Positions 7,185 through 14,983 are shown, numbered from the stretch's first letter. The stretch: DNA of 15,093 nt from CAYJPK01 sp964372035 (GCA_964372035.1 CAYJPK010000053.1:1-15093), one strand, 5' to 3'. The notes: a model not told the origin generated them from the letters alone. A program made the numbers and translations.

Positions 7185-8324
7185 TTAAGCTAAGATATTG
7201 CTAGCAATAACCATTCTTTGAACTTGGCTTGTGCCTTCGTAGATTTCTGTGATTTTTGCATCACGCATCATACGCTCAACTGGGTAGTTGCTTGTGTAAC
7301 CGATACCGCCATGGATTTGAACTGATTTAGTTGTAACTTCCATAGCTGTTTCAGAAGCAAATAATTTAGCCATAGCAGCTTCTTTGCTAAAACGAACGCC
7401 TTTAGCTTTCATGTCAGCAGCACGGTATACTAAAAGACGAGCAGCTTCAACAGCTACTGCCATATCAGCTAACATCCATTGGATACCTTGGTTTGCAGAA
7501 ATTGGTTTATTGAATTGTTTACGCTCTTTTGCGTATTCAATAGCAGCGTCTAAAGCACCTTGTGCAATACCGAGTGCTTGTGAAGCGATACCAATACGGC
7601 CACCATCAAGAGTTTGCATAGCAACTTTAAAGCCTTCGCCTTCTTTGCCAAGCATGTTAGCAGCAGGAATACGACAGTTTTTAAAGATGATTTCAGTTGT
7701 AGAAGAAGCACAGATACCCATTTTTTCTTCTGCTTGACCAACTTCAAGACCTGGGAATGCTTTTTCAGCTACGAAAGCTGTGATGCCTTTTAAGCCTTTG
7801 CTTTGATCAGTCATAGCAAAAACAATAAAGGTTTCAGCAAAAGCGCCGTTTGTGATAAATACTTTAGAACCGTTAACGATGTAATCGTCGCCGTCTTTAA
7901 CTGCAACTGTTTGTTGAGCAGCAGCGTCTGTACCTGCACCTGGCTCAGTTAAGCAGAATGCACCGATTTTTCTACCTGAAGCTAAATCAGGAACATATTT
8001 TTTCTTAACTTCGTCAGAACCAAACATCATGATAGGGTGCGCACAAAGAGAAATATTAGCAGAGTAAATAGCACCAGTAGCAGCACAAACACGTGAAAGT
8101 TCTTCAACAGCGATAGCATAAGAAATAGGGTCGCCGTCAGCACCTTCTAACTCTTCAGGAAGAGTTAAACCATATAAGCCAAGTTCAGCTAAACGCTTTA
8201 CAGTTTCCATTGGGAATCTGTGATTCTTATCAATTTCAGCCGCGATAGGTTTTACTTCTGTTTCAGCAAATTCGCGAACCATGTTTTTCATCAATTGTTG
8301 ATCTTCTGTTAATTGAAAATCCAT
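7185..8324 (-). CDS. Short-chain acyl-CoA dehydrogenase/enoyl-CoA reductase (Bcd/YdiO-like)
   Basis: A FAD-dependent acyl-CoA dehydrogenase of 379 aa, the standard size for butyryl-CoA dehydrogenases. The two family signatures are clear: CLTEPGAGTDAAA (124-136) and QIHGGIGY with the following YPVERMMRDAK (336-357). The catalytic base is the Glu of IYEGT (E363), the short-chain/butyryl position. E. coli CaiA, by contrast, lacks YEGT as I recall. The ATG at 8322-8324 has GGAGG at 8334-8338 with 9-bp spacing. An upstream in-frame ATG at about 8400-8402 would add 26 unrelated residues and swallow that site, so it is rejected. It is first in the operon with fixABCX, which should donate electrons to it or accept them from it. 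With no thiolase or hydroxyacyl-CoA dehydrogenase nearby, enoyl-CoA reduction seems as likely as oxidation. The exact acyl chain is unknown. Confidence 0.93.
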   Translation of the reverse strand: MDFQLTEDQQLMKNMVREFAETEVKPIAAEIDKNHRFPMETVKRLAELGLYGLTLPEELEGADGDPISYAIAVEELSRVCAATGAIYSANISLCAHPIMMFGSDEVKKKYVPDLASGRKIGAFCLTEPGAGTDAAAQQTVAVKDGDDYIVNGSKVFITNGAFAETFIVFAMTDQSKGLKGITAFVAEKAFPGLEVGQAEEKMGICASSTTEIIFKNCRIPAANMLGKEGEGFKVAMQTLDGGRIGIASQALGIAQGALDAAIEYAKERKQFNKPISANQGIQWMLADMAVAVEAARLLVYRAADMKAKGVRFSKEAAMAKLFASETAMEVTTKSVQIHGGIGYTSNYPVERMMRDAKITEIYEGTSQVQRMVIASNILA

Positions 8325-8684
8325 AATAGACAACCTCCAAGTAGTATTAGTGATTTTTTTGTCAAGCTTTGCAAGCAAAACTTTATTGAACGAGATATAC
8401 ATGAAAACAAAAAATATAGCAATAGCTTAAGTTCTAATTTTATGAAAAATTTTAATTTATTTTTAGTTAATTATTTTGGTGTGTTATTAAGGCACAATTA
8501 CAAAAACTAACTAGGTCTAATAGAAATTTAAAAAAAAATAAACTAGTACAATATTTGATTTATTTTATATTAAATTGTTTTAACACAAATAGTTTATTTT
8601 CTATTACTATTTTTTATAAATATTATTTCAAACTTTTTACATCACAATACTCTGAAATATTTTTGCTACTGTCAGCATAAAATT
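8325..8684. other. A+T-rich intergenic region upstream of the acyl-CoA dehydrogenase-fix operon
   Basis: About 360 bp with very low G+C and no convincing coding sequence on either strand. Small open frames here are A+T-rich, lack ribosome-binding sites and overlap the dehydrogenase start. It contains the candidate operon promoter, a short dyad TTTGC-TT-GCAAA (8368-8379) in the probable leader, and a weak TTGT-N6-ACAA dyad (8575-8588). The length is unusual for this otherwise compact window and suggests regulatory input. Confidence 0.6.
8394..8422 (-). promoter_or_regulatory. Candidate promoter of the acyl-CoA dehydrogenase-fixABCX operon
   Basis: Minus-strand TTGCTA (8417-8422) and TATATC (8394-8399) are separated by 17 bp, which predicts a leader of about 60 bases. 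The -35 region shares the 10-mer TATTGCTATA with the candidate promoter in front of the CoA-transferase gene. The -10 match is moderate. Confidence 0.4.
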
Positions 8685-8722
8685 AAAAAGCTAGCTTAAG
8701 TTATTTCTTAAGCTAGCTTTTT
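8685..8722 (-). terminator. Strong terminator after the M16 peptidase gene
   Basis: A perfect 16-bp inverted repeat (8685-8700 with 8707-8722, core GCTAGCTTAAG) with a 6-base loop lies about 20 bp past the peptidase stop codon. In minus-strand direction the stem ends in five T, then AATTTT. The symmetric A/T flanks could make it work in both directions. Confidence 0.88.
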
Positions 8723-8742
8723 CTTTTAGTTAAAAATTAGAA

Positions 8743-11376
8743 TTATGGTAATAATTTCACTATATAAGCACCGTCAACATCAAGGTACTTATTCGCTATA
8801 TTACGCAAATCTTCACCTGTAACTTTCATAGCGTCTTCTACTTGTTCACGACCAAACTCAAGTGGTTTTCCAAGCAGTATTAAGTTTGAAGCTTCACCAG
8901 CTCTGCTACTTAAGCTTTGACGACCACGGTAATAATCACCTTCAATTTGGTTTTTACCACGCAAGATTTCATCTTCAGCTAGTATATTTGTTTGTAAGTC
9001 CTTAATAATGCGTTTAAAGCCATTTTCAGCTTCTACTACTTTGTCAGGCTCTGTTCCGATATAAAAAGCTAGAAAACCAGCTTTGACAAAATTTTGGCTA
9101 AAGGCAGTAACAGTATAGCCAAGCCCCTTATCATCACGCAAATCGTTAAATAGCAATCCACTTTGCCCCGCTAATACATTTTCAAGCACTTTCAGTGCAG
9201 GAGCATCTTTATCGCCAATTGGAACAGTTTTAAATACTAATAAGTAATGCGCTTGATTACGTCCAGCTAAGGTTAAGTCTAACTCTTTATCTGTTCCCCA
9301 ACTTGGCTTTGCAGGAGTAAATTCTTGAGCACTCGGTTTTGGGAATTTCTTAACGGCATTTATAACTTGTGTAGCATCAAAATCACCACTTACAGCAAGT
9401 ACCCAATCTTGCTTAATCTGTTTTGACCATAAATTCTGTATATCTTCGAGCTTATAGTTTTGTAAGTCTGCAATATCTCCAAGTGCATCAAATCCATAAT
9501 AATTATTAGGGAATAAAAAGCCAGAAAGCTTTCTAAAAACATAACCAAGTGGCTGATCTTCTTTTGCCTTAATATTCGCAATTTGATTTAGTTTTTCACG
9601 CTCAAATTCTTCTTTTGCAAAAATTGGCTTATGCAAAATACTATTAGCAAGGTTAAACATATCGCCGCTAAATCTTGACGGCGAGGTGAACCTTAATGAA
9701 AAAGTTTGCTTGCCAGTGCCAGCAACTATTGACGCAGCCCTATCTCCTAGCCATGCTTGAAGCTTTGTAGCATCTAACTTTTCAGCACCTTTAGTTAATA
9801 CACGAGCCATAAGAGCTGATAAGCCTTGCTGTTTATCGCTTAATAGTGCTTCACCACCATTAAACGACATGCTAACACTAATATAAGGCATAGATTTATC
9901 AGGAATTAAAATAAGCTTTCTGCCTTGCCCTAAATCCACAATTTCAGTTTTATTTGAACTCTTATCTGAATTAGCCTGAGCTAGTTTTGTATTTGCTTTC
10001 CAATTCGTTTCAATAATATTTTGAATTTCTTTTGGATTAAGTTTTATATTCTTCGGTGCTGTAATCGCAACACTTAAATTTTGCGGTATAAACCATGATT
10101 TTAGTGCATTTTCTATGGAGTTTTTATCAACAGCCCTTAAAAGGTTAATAGCATTTTTTTCTGCTTGGTCGCCATGACCTTGGAAAAATTGAAAATAACC
10201 AACTTTTGAAGCAAGACCAGATAAAGTTTCTTTAGATCTAAACAAATCATCTTCTAAATTTAGTTTTGCTCTATTTATATCTTTTTGGTTAAAGTTTGAC
10301 ATTTTTAAATTAGCCAAATCTTTAGCGAGTGATTCTATAAAAATATTAATATTTTTTGGATCAAGCTCAGCATTAATATAAATCATACCAACACGCTCAA
10401 AGTTCATGCTATACACACTTATACTATCAACTAATTGCTTTTCATATTTATATTTTTTCCATAAAATACTGTTTCTATCACCACCCAAAATATGAGTTAA
10501 AACATCTAAGCTTTCATTGCGTGTATCTCCAATTGCAGAGCCAGGCAAGGCAAGTGATAAATAAGCTTTTTGCCAATCGCCAGAGCTTACATTAACAGTT
10601 ACATTTTTCTTAATAAAATTATCATATGAAAATGGCGCTAGCTCTGTTACTTCACGTGTATTTTTATAGCCTTCAAACAAACGCTTTGCCTCTTGCAAAA
10701 CCTCATCTTTATCAATATCGCCAACAACAACTAAAAGCATTGATTGCGGTTGATAGTATTTGTCAATATAAGCTCGCATTTTTTCAGGTGTGATGGCATT
10801 AATTGTATCTTCATAGCCAATAATCGGGTTTTGATAGGCTGTATTTGCCCAAACTGATTTTTGTAAAGCCTGGAATAAATTTTGATCAGGGTCATCAAGC
10901 CCACGTTGAAGCTCTGCTAAAATTACTTTTTTCTCCGACTCTAGCTCATCTTTATCTAGGGTTGGGTGAAATGCCATATCTCTAACAATATCCATACCAA
11001 GTTTAAAATGACGGCTAGGCATGTCAGTTAAATACATTGTATAATCAAAGCTAGTTGCAGCATTCAAATAACCACCAGCTGATTCAACTTCACTTGAAAT
11101 TAAACCCTTAGCCCTACTGTCTGTACCCTTGAAAACCATATGTTCTAAAACATGGCTAATACCAGCCTCAGATGCTTCTTCATAAGCTGAACCTGCTCGT
11201 ACGTATAATCTTGTTGAAACAAGAGGAAATCTTTTGTCCTCTAAAATCAACACGCTTAAGCCATTTTCAAGACGTGTAATTGACATTTCATCATCTTGTG
11301 GCGAACTTTGCGCTTGAGCTGTCGCAACACTTAAAATCATACATACTCCTATTAAAAGACAAATTATATTTTTCAT
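8743..11376 (-). CDS. Exported M16-family zinc metallopeptidase (pitrilysin-like, two-half)
   Basis: A periplasmic M16 peptidase of 877 aa. A signal peptide is visible: a short positive start, a hydrophobic run (about 4-18) and a probable cleavage after A22 (AQA|QSS). The inverted zinc motif HVLEH (H75, E78, H79) is followed 76 residues later by the third zinc ligand E155 (in VILAE). The second half keeps the fold but has QGLSALMA where the zinc motif would be. It retains the RDDKGLGY block (R747...Y754) that binds substrate in the inactive half. This fits a single-chain clamshell protease degrading peptides in the periplasm. The ATG at 11374-11376 has AGGAG at 11382-11386. It is monocistronic, between a divergent secA and its own terminator. 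Substrates are unknown. Confidence 0.92.
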   Translation of the reverse strand: MKNIICLLIGVCMILSVATAQAQSSPQDDEMSITRLENGLSVLILEDKRFPLVSTRLYVRAGSAYEEASEAGISHVLEHMVFKGTDSRAKGLISSEVESAGGYLNAATSFDYTMYLTDMPSRHFKLGMDIVRDMAFHPTLDKDELESEKKVILAELQRGLDDPDQNLFQALQKSVWANTAYQNPIIGYEDTINAITPEKMRAYIDKYYQPQSMLLVVVGDIDKDEVLQEAKRLFEGYKNTREVTELAPFSYDNFIKKNVTVNVSSGDWQKAYLSLALPGSAIGDTRNESLDVLTHILGGDRNSILWKKYKYEKQLVDSISVYSMNFERVGMIYINAELDPKNINIFIESLAKDLANLKMSNFNQKDINRAKLNLEDDLFRSKETLSGLASKVGYFQFFQGHGDQAEKNAINLLRAVDKNSIENALKSWFIPQNLSVAITAPKNIKLNPKEIQNIIETNWKANTKLAQANSDKSSNKTEIVDLGQGRKLILIPDKSMPYISVSMSFNGGEALLSDKQQGLSALMARVLTKGAEKLDATKLQAWLGDRAASIVAGTGKQTFSLRFTSPSRFSGDMFNLANSILHKPIFAKEEFEREKLNQIANIKAKEDQPLGYVFRKLSGFLFPNNYYGFDALGDIADLQNYKLEDIQNLWSKQIKQDWVLAVSGDFDATQVINAVKKFPKPSAQEFTPAKPSWGTDKELDLTLAGRNQAHYLLVFKTVPIGDKDAPALKVLENVLAGQSGLLFNDLRDDKGLGYTVTAFSQNFVKAGFLAFYIGTEPDKVVEAENGFKRIIKDLQTNILAEDEILRGKNQIEGDYYRGRQSLSSRAGEASNLILLGKPLEFGREQVEDAMKVTGEDLRNIANKYLDVDGAYIVKLLP

Positions 11377-11406
11377 AATCTCTCCTGATTATTTTTAAAT
11401 TCATTC

Positions 11407-11412
11407 ATTATA
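11407..11412 (-). promoter_or_regulatory. Possible -10 box of the M16 peptidase gene
   Basis: An exact TATAAT on the minus strand lies about 30 bp before the peptidase ATG. The nearest good -35 (TTGACT at 11439-11444) is 26 bp away, too far for a standard sigma-70 promoter, so the pairing is uncertain. The divergent 222-bp region must still hold a peptidase promoter. Confidence 0.3.
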
Positions 11413-11537
11413 ATTTAATGATTTATTGTAAAATAGCAAGTCAATAATCTAAATTTCATTTATAATTCATTAAAAAGCAAGTACTTATAACTTGTTATTT
11501 GCAAATAAATATCTTGAAAATATATTGATTATATCCA

Positions 11538-11566
11538 TTGCCAAATACACATATATGCGATATATA
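11538..11566 (+). promoter_or_regulatory. Candidate secA promoter
   Basis: TTGCCA (11538-11543) and TATATA (11561-11566) are spaced 17 bp apart and lie about 33 bp before the secA ATG. The ribosome-binding site GGAG is at 11589-11592. No secM-like arrest gene precedes secA in this 222-bp divergent region. Confidence 0.45.
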
Positions 11567-11598
11567 TTACTGAATAAGCTAATTATCTGGAGTGTTTT

Positions 11599-14094
11599 AT
11601 GTTGGGATTTATTTTTCGTGCTATCTTTGGATCAAGTAATGATAGATATTTAAAGCAACATCGCAAAACTATTGCAAAAATCAATGCGCTTGAAGAAGAA
11701 ATGGCAAAACTTGGCGATGATGATTTTGCTGCGCAGTTAGATATATATAGACAAGAAGTGCTAAGCGGTAAGAGTCTTAATGATGTTTTACCAGAAGTTT
11801 TTGCGCTTGTGCGTGAAGCAGGTAAACGTGTTTTAAATATGCGTCATTATGATGTGCAGTTACTTGGTGGTATTGTTCTACATGAGGGCAAAATTGCTGA
11901 AATGAAAACTGGTGAGGGTAAAACCCTAGTTGCAACCCTACCTGTTGTTTTAAATGCTCTTTCTGGTAAGGGCGTTCATGTTGTTACTGTAAACGACTAT
12001 CTTGCACGTCGTGACTCCGCATGGATGGGGCAATTATATGGAAAACTCGGCCTAACAACTGGCGTTATTGTACATGGCATTACTGAAGAAGAACGCAAAG
12101 ACGCTTATGCTTGTGATATTACATATGGTACAAATAATGAATTTGGTTTTGATTATTTACGTGACAATATGAAGTTTTATTCAGAGCAATTAGTTCAGCG
12201 TGCGCATAATTTTGCAATTGTTGACGAGGTTGACTCTATTTTGATTGATGAAGCTAGAACACCGCTTATTATCTCTGGTGCTTCTGATCAATCAACTGGT
12301 TTATACCACATTATGAATGAATTAGTTGCCAAGTTAAGCCTTGATACTGATTTTACCCTAGATGAAAAAGCAAGAACCGTTGCTCTTACTGAAACTGGTG
12401 TGGCAAACTGCGAGAAATTACTCGGCATTGAGAATTTATATGATCCTTCACATATCACTGCACAGCATCATATTCTACAAGCCTTAAAAGCAAATATGAT
12501 TTTTAGGCGTGATGTTGACTACATTGTTAAAGATGATCAAGTTGTTATTGTAGATGAATTTACTGGTCGCTTAATGCCAGGCAGACGTTATAGTGATGGC
12601 TTACACCAAGCTTTAGAAGCAAAGGAAAAAGTTAAAATTGAAGCTGAAAATCAAACTTTAGCCTCTATCACTTTCCAGAATTATTTCCGTATGTATAATA
12701 AATTAGCAGGCATGACAGGTACTGCTGATACTGAAGCAGTTGAATTTGGGCAAATTTATAACTTATTTGTTATTTCAATTCCACCTAATAAAGCTATGGT
12801 TAGAAAAGATTTAGCTGACCAAATTTATCGTACAAAACAAGAAAAATTCCAAGCAATTGTTAATTCTATCAAAGAATTACATGAAAAAGGTCAGCCAGTT
12901 TTAGTTGGTACTATTTCAATTGAAAACTCTGAATATATTTCTACTCTGCTAAAGAAAATGAAAGTACCACATAATGTTTTAAATGCTAAACACCATGCGC
13001 AAGAAGCTGAAATTGTAGCACAAGCAGGACAAAAAGGTCATGTAACAATTGCTACTAACATGGCGGGGCGTGGTACTGATATTGTGCTTGGAGAGGGTGT
13101 TGTTGAGCTTGGCGGATTGCACATTTTAGGCACTGAGCGTCATGAATCTCGTCGTATTGACAACCAATTACGTGGTAGAGCTGGTCGACAAGGTGACCCT
13201 GGAACTTCTCGTTTCTACCTTTCTTTAGAAGACGACTTAATGCGCTTATTTGGTTCTGAACGTATCTCAAATATCATGCAAAAACTTGGTATGGAAGAAG
13301 GTGAGCCTATCGAAAATGGTATGGTTACACGTGCAATTGAAAATGCTCAAAAGCGTGTTGAGGGGCATAACTTTGAAATACGCAAAACCCTTCTTGATTA
13401 TGACAATGTTATGAACCAACAACGTGAGGTCATCTATACTTTACGTTCTGATATTATGACAGAAGATGATCTTGAGCCTGTTGTATTTGAATTTTTAGAC
13501 GAGGTTTTAGAGGAAATTTATGCTGTTGTTGAAAGTCCAAAGCCAAGCGATGATGATATTGCAGCGACTTTTGGCAAATTACGTGAAGTGATGAACATTG
13601 ATAAAGTTCTGGGTGAAGAAGCTGAACTTCCTAATCGTGAAGAAGCAACTGCCTTAATTCAATCAATCTTTGCTGACTTGAAGAACAATTCAAGAGATGT
13701 TTATAAAGAAATTTTACGCTACTTCTTGCTTGAAGAACTTGATCGTTGCTGGAAAGAACATTTACGTAGCATGGATCATTTGAGAGAGGGCATTGGCTTG
13801 CAAGGCTATGCTCAGCGTGACCCTAAGTTAGAATATAAAAAACAAGGATTTGAGCTTTTCCAAGACTTAATTATCCGTATCAAAGAAGGTGCTTTTAAAG
13901 CTCTTACTCGTGTTAAAGTGGAACAGCCTGAAGAAGAAGATTTTCAACATAAAGAGCATGTTGTTACACCGCAACCGCAACCACAAACAATAACTGGTGC
14001 ACAAGTTCAAGCTAGTGATAAAGTTGGGCGCAATGATCTTTGTCCATGTGGAAGTGGACGAAAACATAAAAAATGTTGCGGTATTAACAGCTAA
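11599..14094 (+). CDS. secA: SecA preprotein translocase ATPase
   Basis: The ATPase motor that drives unfolded preproteins through SecYEG. Full length at 831 aa. Helicase-type motifs are in order: Walker A in MKTGEGKT (102-109), the DEAD-like VDEVDSILIDEARTPLIISG (208-227), the preprotein cross-linking region between them and GRLMPGRRYSDG (323-334), then MTGTA (372-376) and the second nucleotide-binding domain with NMAGRGTD and the arginine-finger block QLRGRAGRQGDPG. The scaffold and wing domains follow (HLRSMDHLREGI). A short linker leads to the zinc-binding SEC-C tail CPCGSGRKHKKCCG (C815, C817, C826, C827), used for SecB or ribosome contact. The length and N-terminus suggest a deltaproteobacterial rather than enteric form. 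A fic gene follows after 23 bp, probably in the same transcript. Confidence 0.98.
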   Translation: MLGFIFRAIFGSSNDRYLKQHRKTIAKINALEEEMAKLGDDDFAAQLDIYRQEVLSGKSLNDVLPEVFALVREAGKRVLNMRHYDVQLLGGIVLHEGKIAEMKTGEGKTLVATLPVVLNALSGKGVHVVTVNDYLARRDSAWMGQLYGKLGLTTGVIVHGITEEERKDAYACDITYGTNNEFGFDYLRDNMKFYSEQLVQRAHNFAIVDEVDSILIDEARTPLIISGASDQSTGLYHIMNELVAKLSLDTDFTLDEKARTVALTETGVANCEKLLGIENLYDPSHITAQHHILQALKANMIFRRDVDYIVKDDQVVIVDEFTGRLMPGRRYSDGLHQALEAKEKVKIEAENQTLASITFQNYFRMYNKLAGMTGTADTEAVEFGQIYNLFVISIPPNKAMVRKDLADQIYRTKQEKFQAIVNSIKELHEKGQPVLVGTISIENSEYISTLLKKMKVPHNVLNAKHHAQEAEIVAQAGQKGHVTIATNMAGRGTDIVLGEGVVELGGLHILGTERHESRRIDNQLRGRAGRQGDPGTSRFYLSLEDDLMRLFGSERISNIMQKLGMEEGEPIENGMVTRAIENAQKRVEGHNFEIRKTLLDYDNVMNQQREVIYTLRSDIMTEDDLEPVVFEFLDEVLEEIYAVVESPKPSDDDIAATFGKLREVMNIDKVLGEEAELPNREEATALIQSIFADLKNNSRDVYKEILRYFLLEELDRCWKEHLRSMDHLREGIGLQGYAQRDPKLEYKKQGFELFQDLIIRIKEGAFKALTRVKVEQPEEEDFQHKEHVVTPQPQPQTITGAQVQASDKVGRNDLCPCGSGRKHKKCCGINS

Positions 14095-14099
14095 AACAT

Positions 14100-14116
14100 A
14101 ATAGCGAGGTGCTATT
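14100..14116 (+). promoter_or_regulatory. Hairpin presenting the fic ribosome-binding site in its loop
   Basis: AATAGC (14100-14105) pairs with GCTATT (14111-14116) around the five-base loop GAGGT, which is the probable ribosome-binding site for the ATG at 14118. The stem is only 6 bp and A/U-rich, so it may be transient. It could tune fic translation relative to secA. Confidence 0.45.
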
Positions 14117-14117
14117 T

Positions 14118-14858
14118 ATGAAATTGCAAAAATTACTAAATGAAATTGATGAAAAACAAAAAATCATTAATGCTTATTGGCCACTCATCAATGAAAATTT
14201 AAGATTTATTAGGGACTTTTTTCGACTTGAAATGGTTTATACCTCTAACATAATTGAGGGGTATAACTATAGTCTGGCTGAAACAAAGACCTTATTAGAA
14301 AAAGAAATTACTGCTGCAAAGCCATTAAAAGATATGTTTGCAGTGCTTGGACTTGCTAAGGCTTATGACCATATGTTTACTCTAATAGAGAATGAGCATA
14401 TTACAAAAGCAGATATTCTTTTTTTTCATGAATGTCTTGGAAATAGCCTTTATCATAATAGCATTGGTGGTTCATATCGTGAAAATCCTGGATATATCAG
14501 CAATTCACAGTATAGCTTTTCAGAACCAGAAAACATTGATAATGATATAGAAACTCTAATGGCATGTTCTAAGCTTGAGAGTGCAAGTACACACCCAGTA
14601 CTTTTTGCTGCTGAAGTGCATAAAAGATTTGCCTTTATTCACCCGTTTGCTGATGGAAATGGTCGAGTGGCATGGCTTTTAATGAATACATGCTTATTGC
14701 AAAAAGGTTTTTTACCTACAATGATCACACCTATAATGCGTGAAGAATATATTAATTGTTTGGAAAAAGCTAGAATTGATGAAAGAGATTTTTATTCTTT
14801 GATTTGCGAACGTGAGCTTGCAACACAAAAAGAATTGATTAAATTTTTAAAGCTTTAG
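14118..14858 (+). CDS. Fic-domain protein with N-terminal inhibitory motif and altered Fic core
   Basis: A Fic/DOC-family protein of 246 aa; most members transfer AMP or another phosphate-containing group onto target-protein hydroxyls. The core motif is HPFADGNGRVAW (175-186). Catalytic H175, the D179-G-N-G loop and R183 are kept, but the usual second Arg is Trp (W186, codon TGG). The N-terminal S43-NII-E47-G48 matches the (S/T)xxxE(G/N) inhibitory helix of class II Fic proteins, so auto-inhibition is built in. The FRENPG-type flap block is present as YRENPG (120-125). The ATG at 14118 has GAGG at 14106-14109. A GTG three codons earlier overlaps that site and is rejected. It follows secA by 23 bp and ends before a strong terminator. 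No separate toxin-antitoxin partner is visible. Target and activity are unknown, and loss of the second Arg may reduce or change nucleotide use. Confidence 0.88.
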   Translation: MKLQKLLNEIDEKQKIINAYWPLINENLRFIRDFFRLEMVYTSNIIEGYNYSLAETKTLLEKEITAAKPLKDMFAVLGLAKAYDHMFTLIENEHITKADILFFHECLGNSLYHNSIGGSYRENPGYISNSQYSFSEPENIDNDIETLMACSKLESASTHPVLFAAEVHKRFAFIHPFADGNGRVAWLLMNTCLLQKGFLPTMITPIMREEYINCLEKARIDERDFYSLICERELATQKELIKFLKL

Positions 14859-14916
14859 AATTATAATCTTTGCAATATGCAAAAATATAAGCTATTATAT
14901 CAATAGTATACTATGC

Positions 14917-14952
14917 AAAAAGGCTTTTTGAATAAATCCAAAAAGCCTTTTT
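14917..14952 (+). terminator. Terminator after fic (end of the secA-fic unit)
   Basis: A perfect 14-bp inverted repeat (14917-14930 with 14939-14952, core AAAAAGGCTTTTTG) with an 8-base loop ends in five T. It lies about 60 bp after the fic stop. The A-rich left arm gives it the form of a bidirectional terminator. Confidence 0.88.
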
Positions 14953-14983
14953 ACTATTTTCATATTTACAAATACGAAATAGT
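14953..14983. repeat. Imperfect inverted repeat next to the fic terminator
   Basis: ACTATTT (14953-14959) pairs with AAATAGT (14977-14983). The stem continues, past one bulge and one mismatch, through TATT/AATA to a short loop. It starts at the base after the fic terminator stem. Function is unknown; it could be the remnant of another transcript end. Confidence 0.4.

Noticed and set aside
97..8324. Nitrogen-fixation role for FixABCX
   Set aside because: No nif genes are in the window. The direct neighbours are acyl-CoA enzymes, which fit the Cai/Ydi-type role better.
8360..8365. Consensus TTGACA -35 box (minus strand) before the dehydrogenase gene
   Set aside because: At 17 bp downstream the hexamer is ACTTGG, overlapping the ribosome-binding site, so no transcript with a usable leader could start there.
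8325..8402. Longer N-terminus (26 extra residues) for the acyl-CoA dehydrogenase
   Set aside because: The internal ATG at 8322-8324 has GGAGG at a good distance, and the protein then starts MDFQLTEDQ, the normal start for this family.
8313..8510. A 65-codon plus-strand open frame in the gap upstream of the acyl-CoA dehydrogenase gene
   Set aside because: It overlaps the dehydrogenase start on the opposite strand, has no ribosome-binding site and no recognisable composition or motif.
8575..8588. TTGT-N6-ACAA dyad, considered as a Rex-like redox operator
   Set aside because: Arms are only four bases and do not extend to the longer Rex consensus; such dyads are expected by chance in this A+T-rich stretch.
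14118..14858. Fic gene as part of a Fic/antitoxin (FicTA or Doc/Phd) module
   Set aside because: No small antitoxin gene lies next to it, and an inhibitory motif is already inside the protein, as in class II stand-alone Fic proteins.
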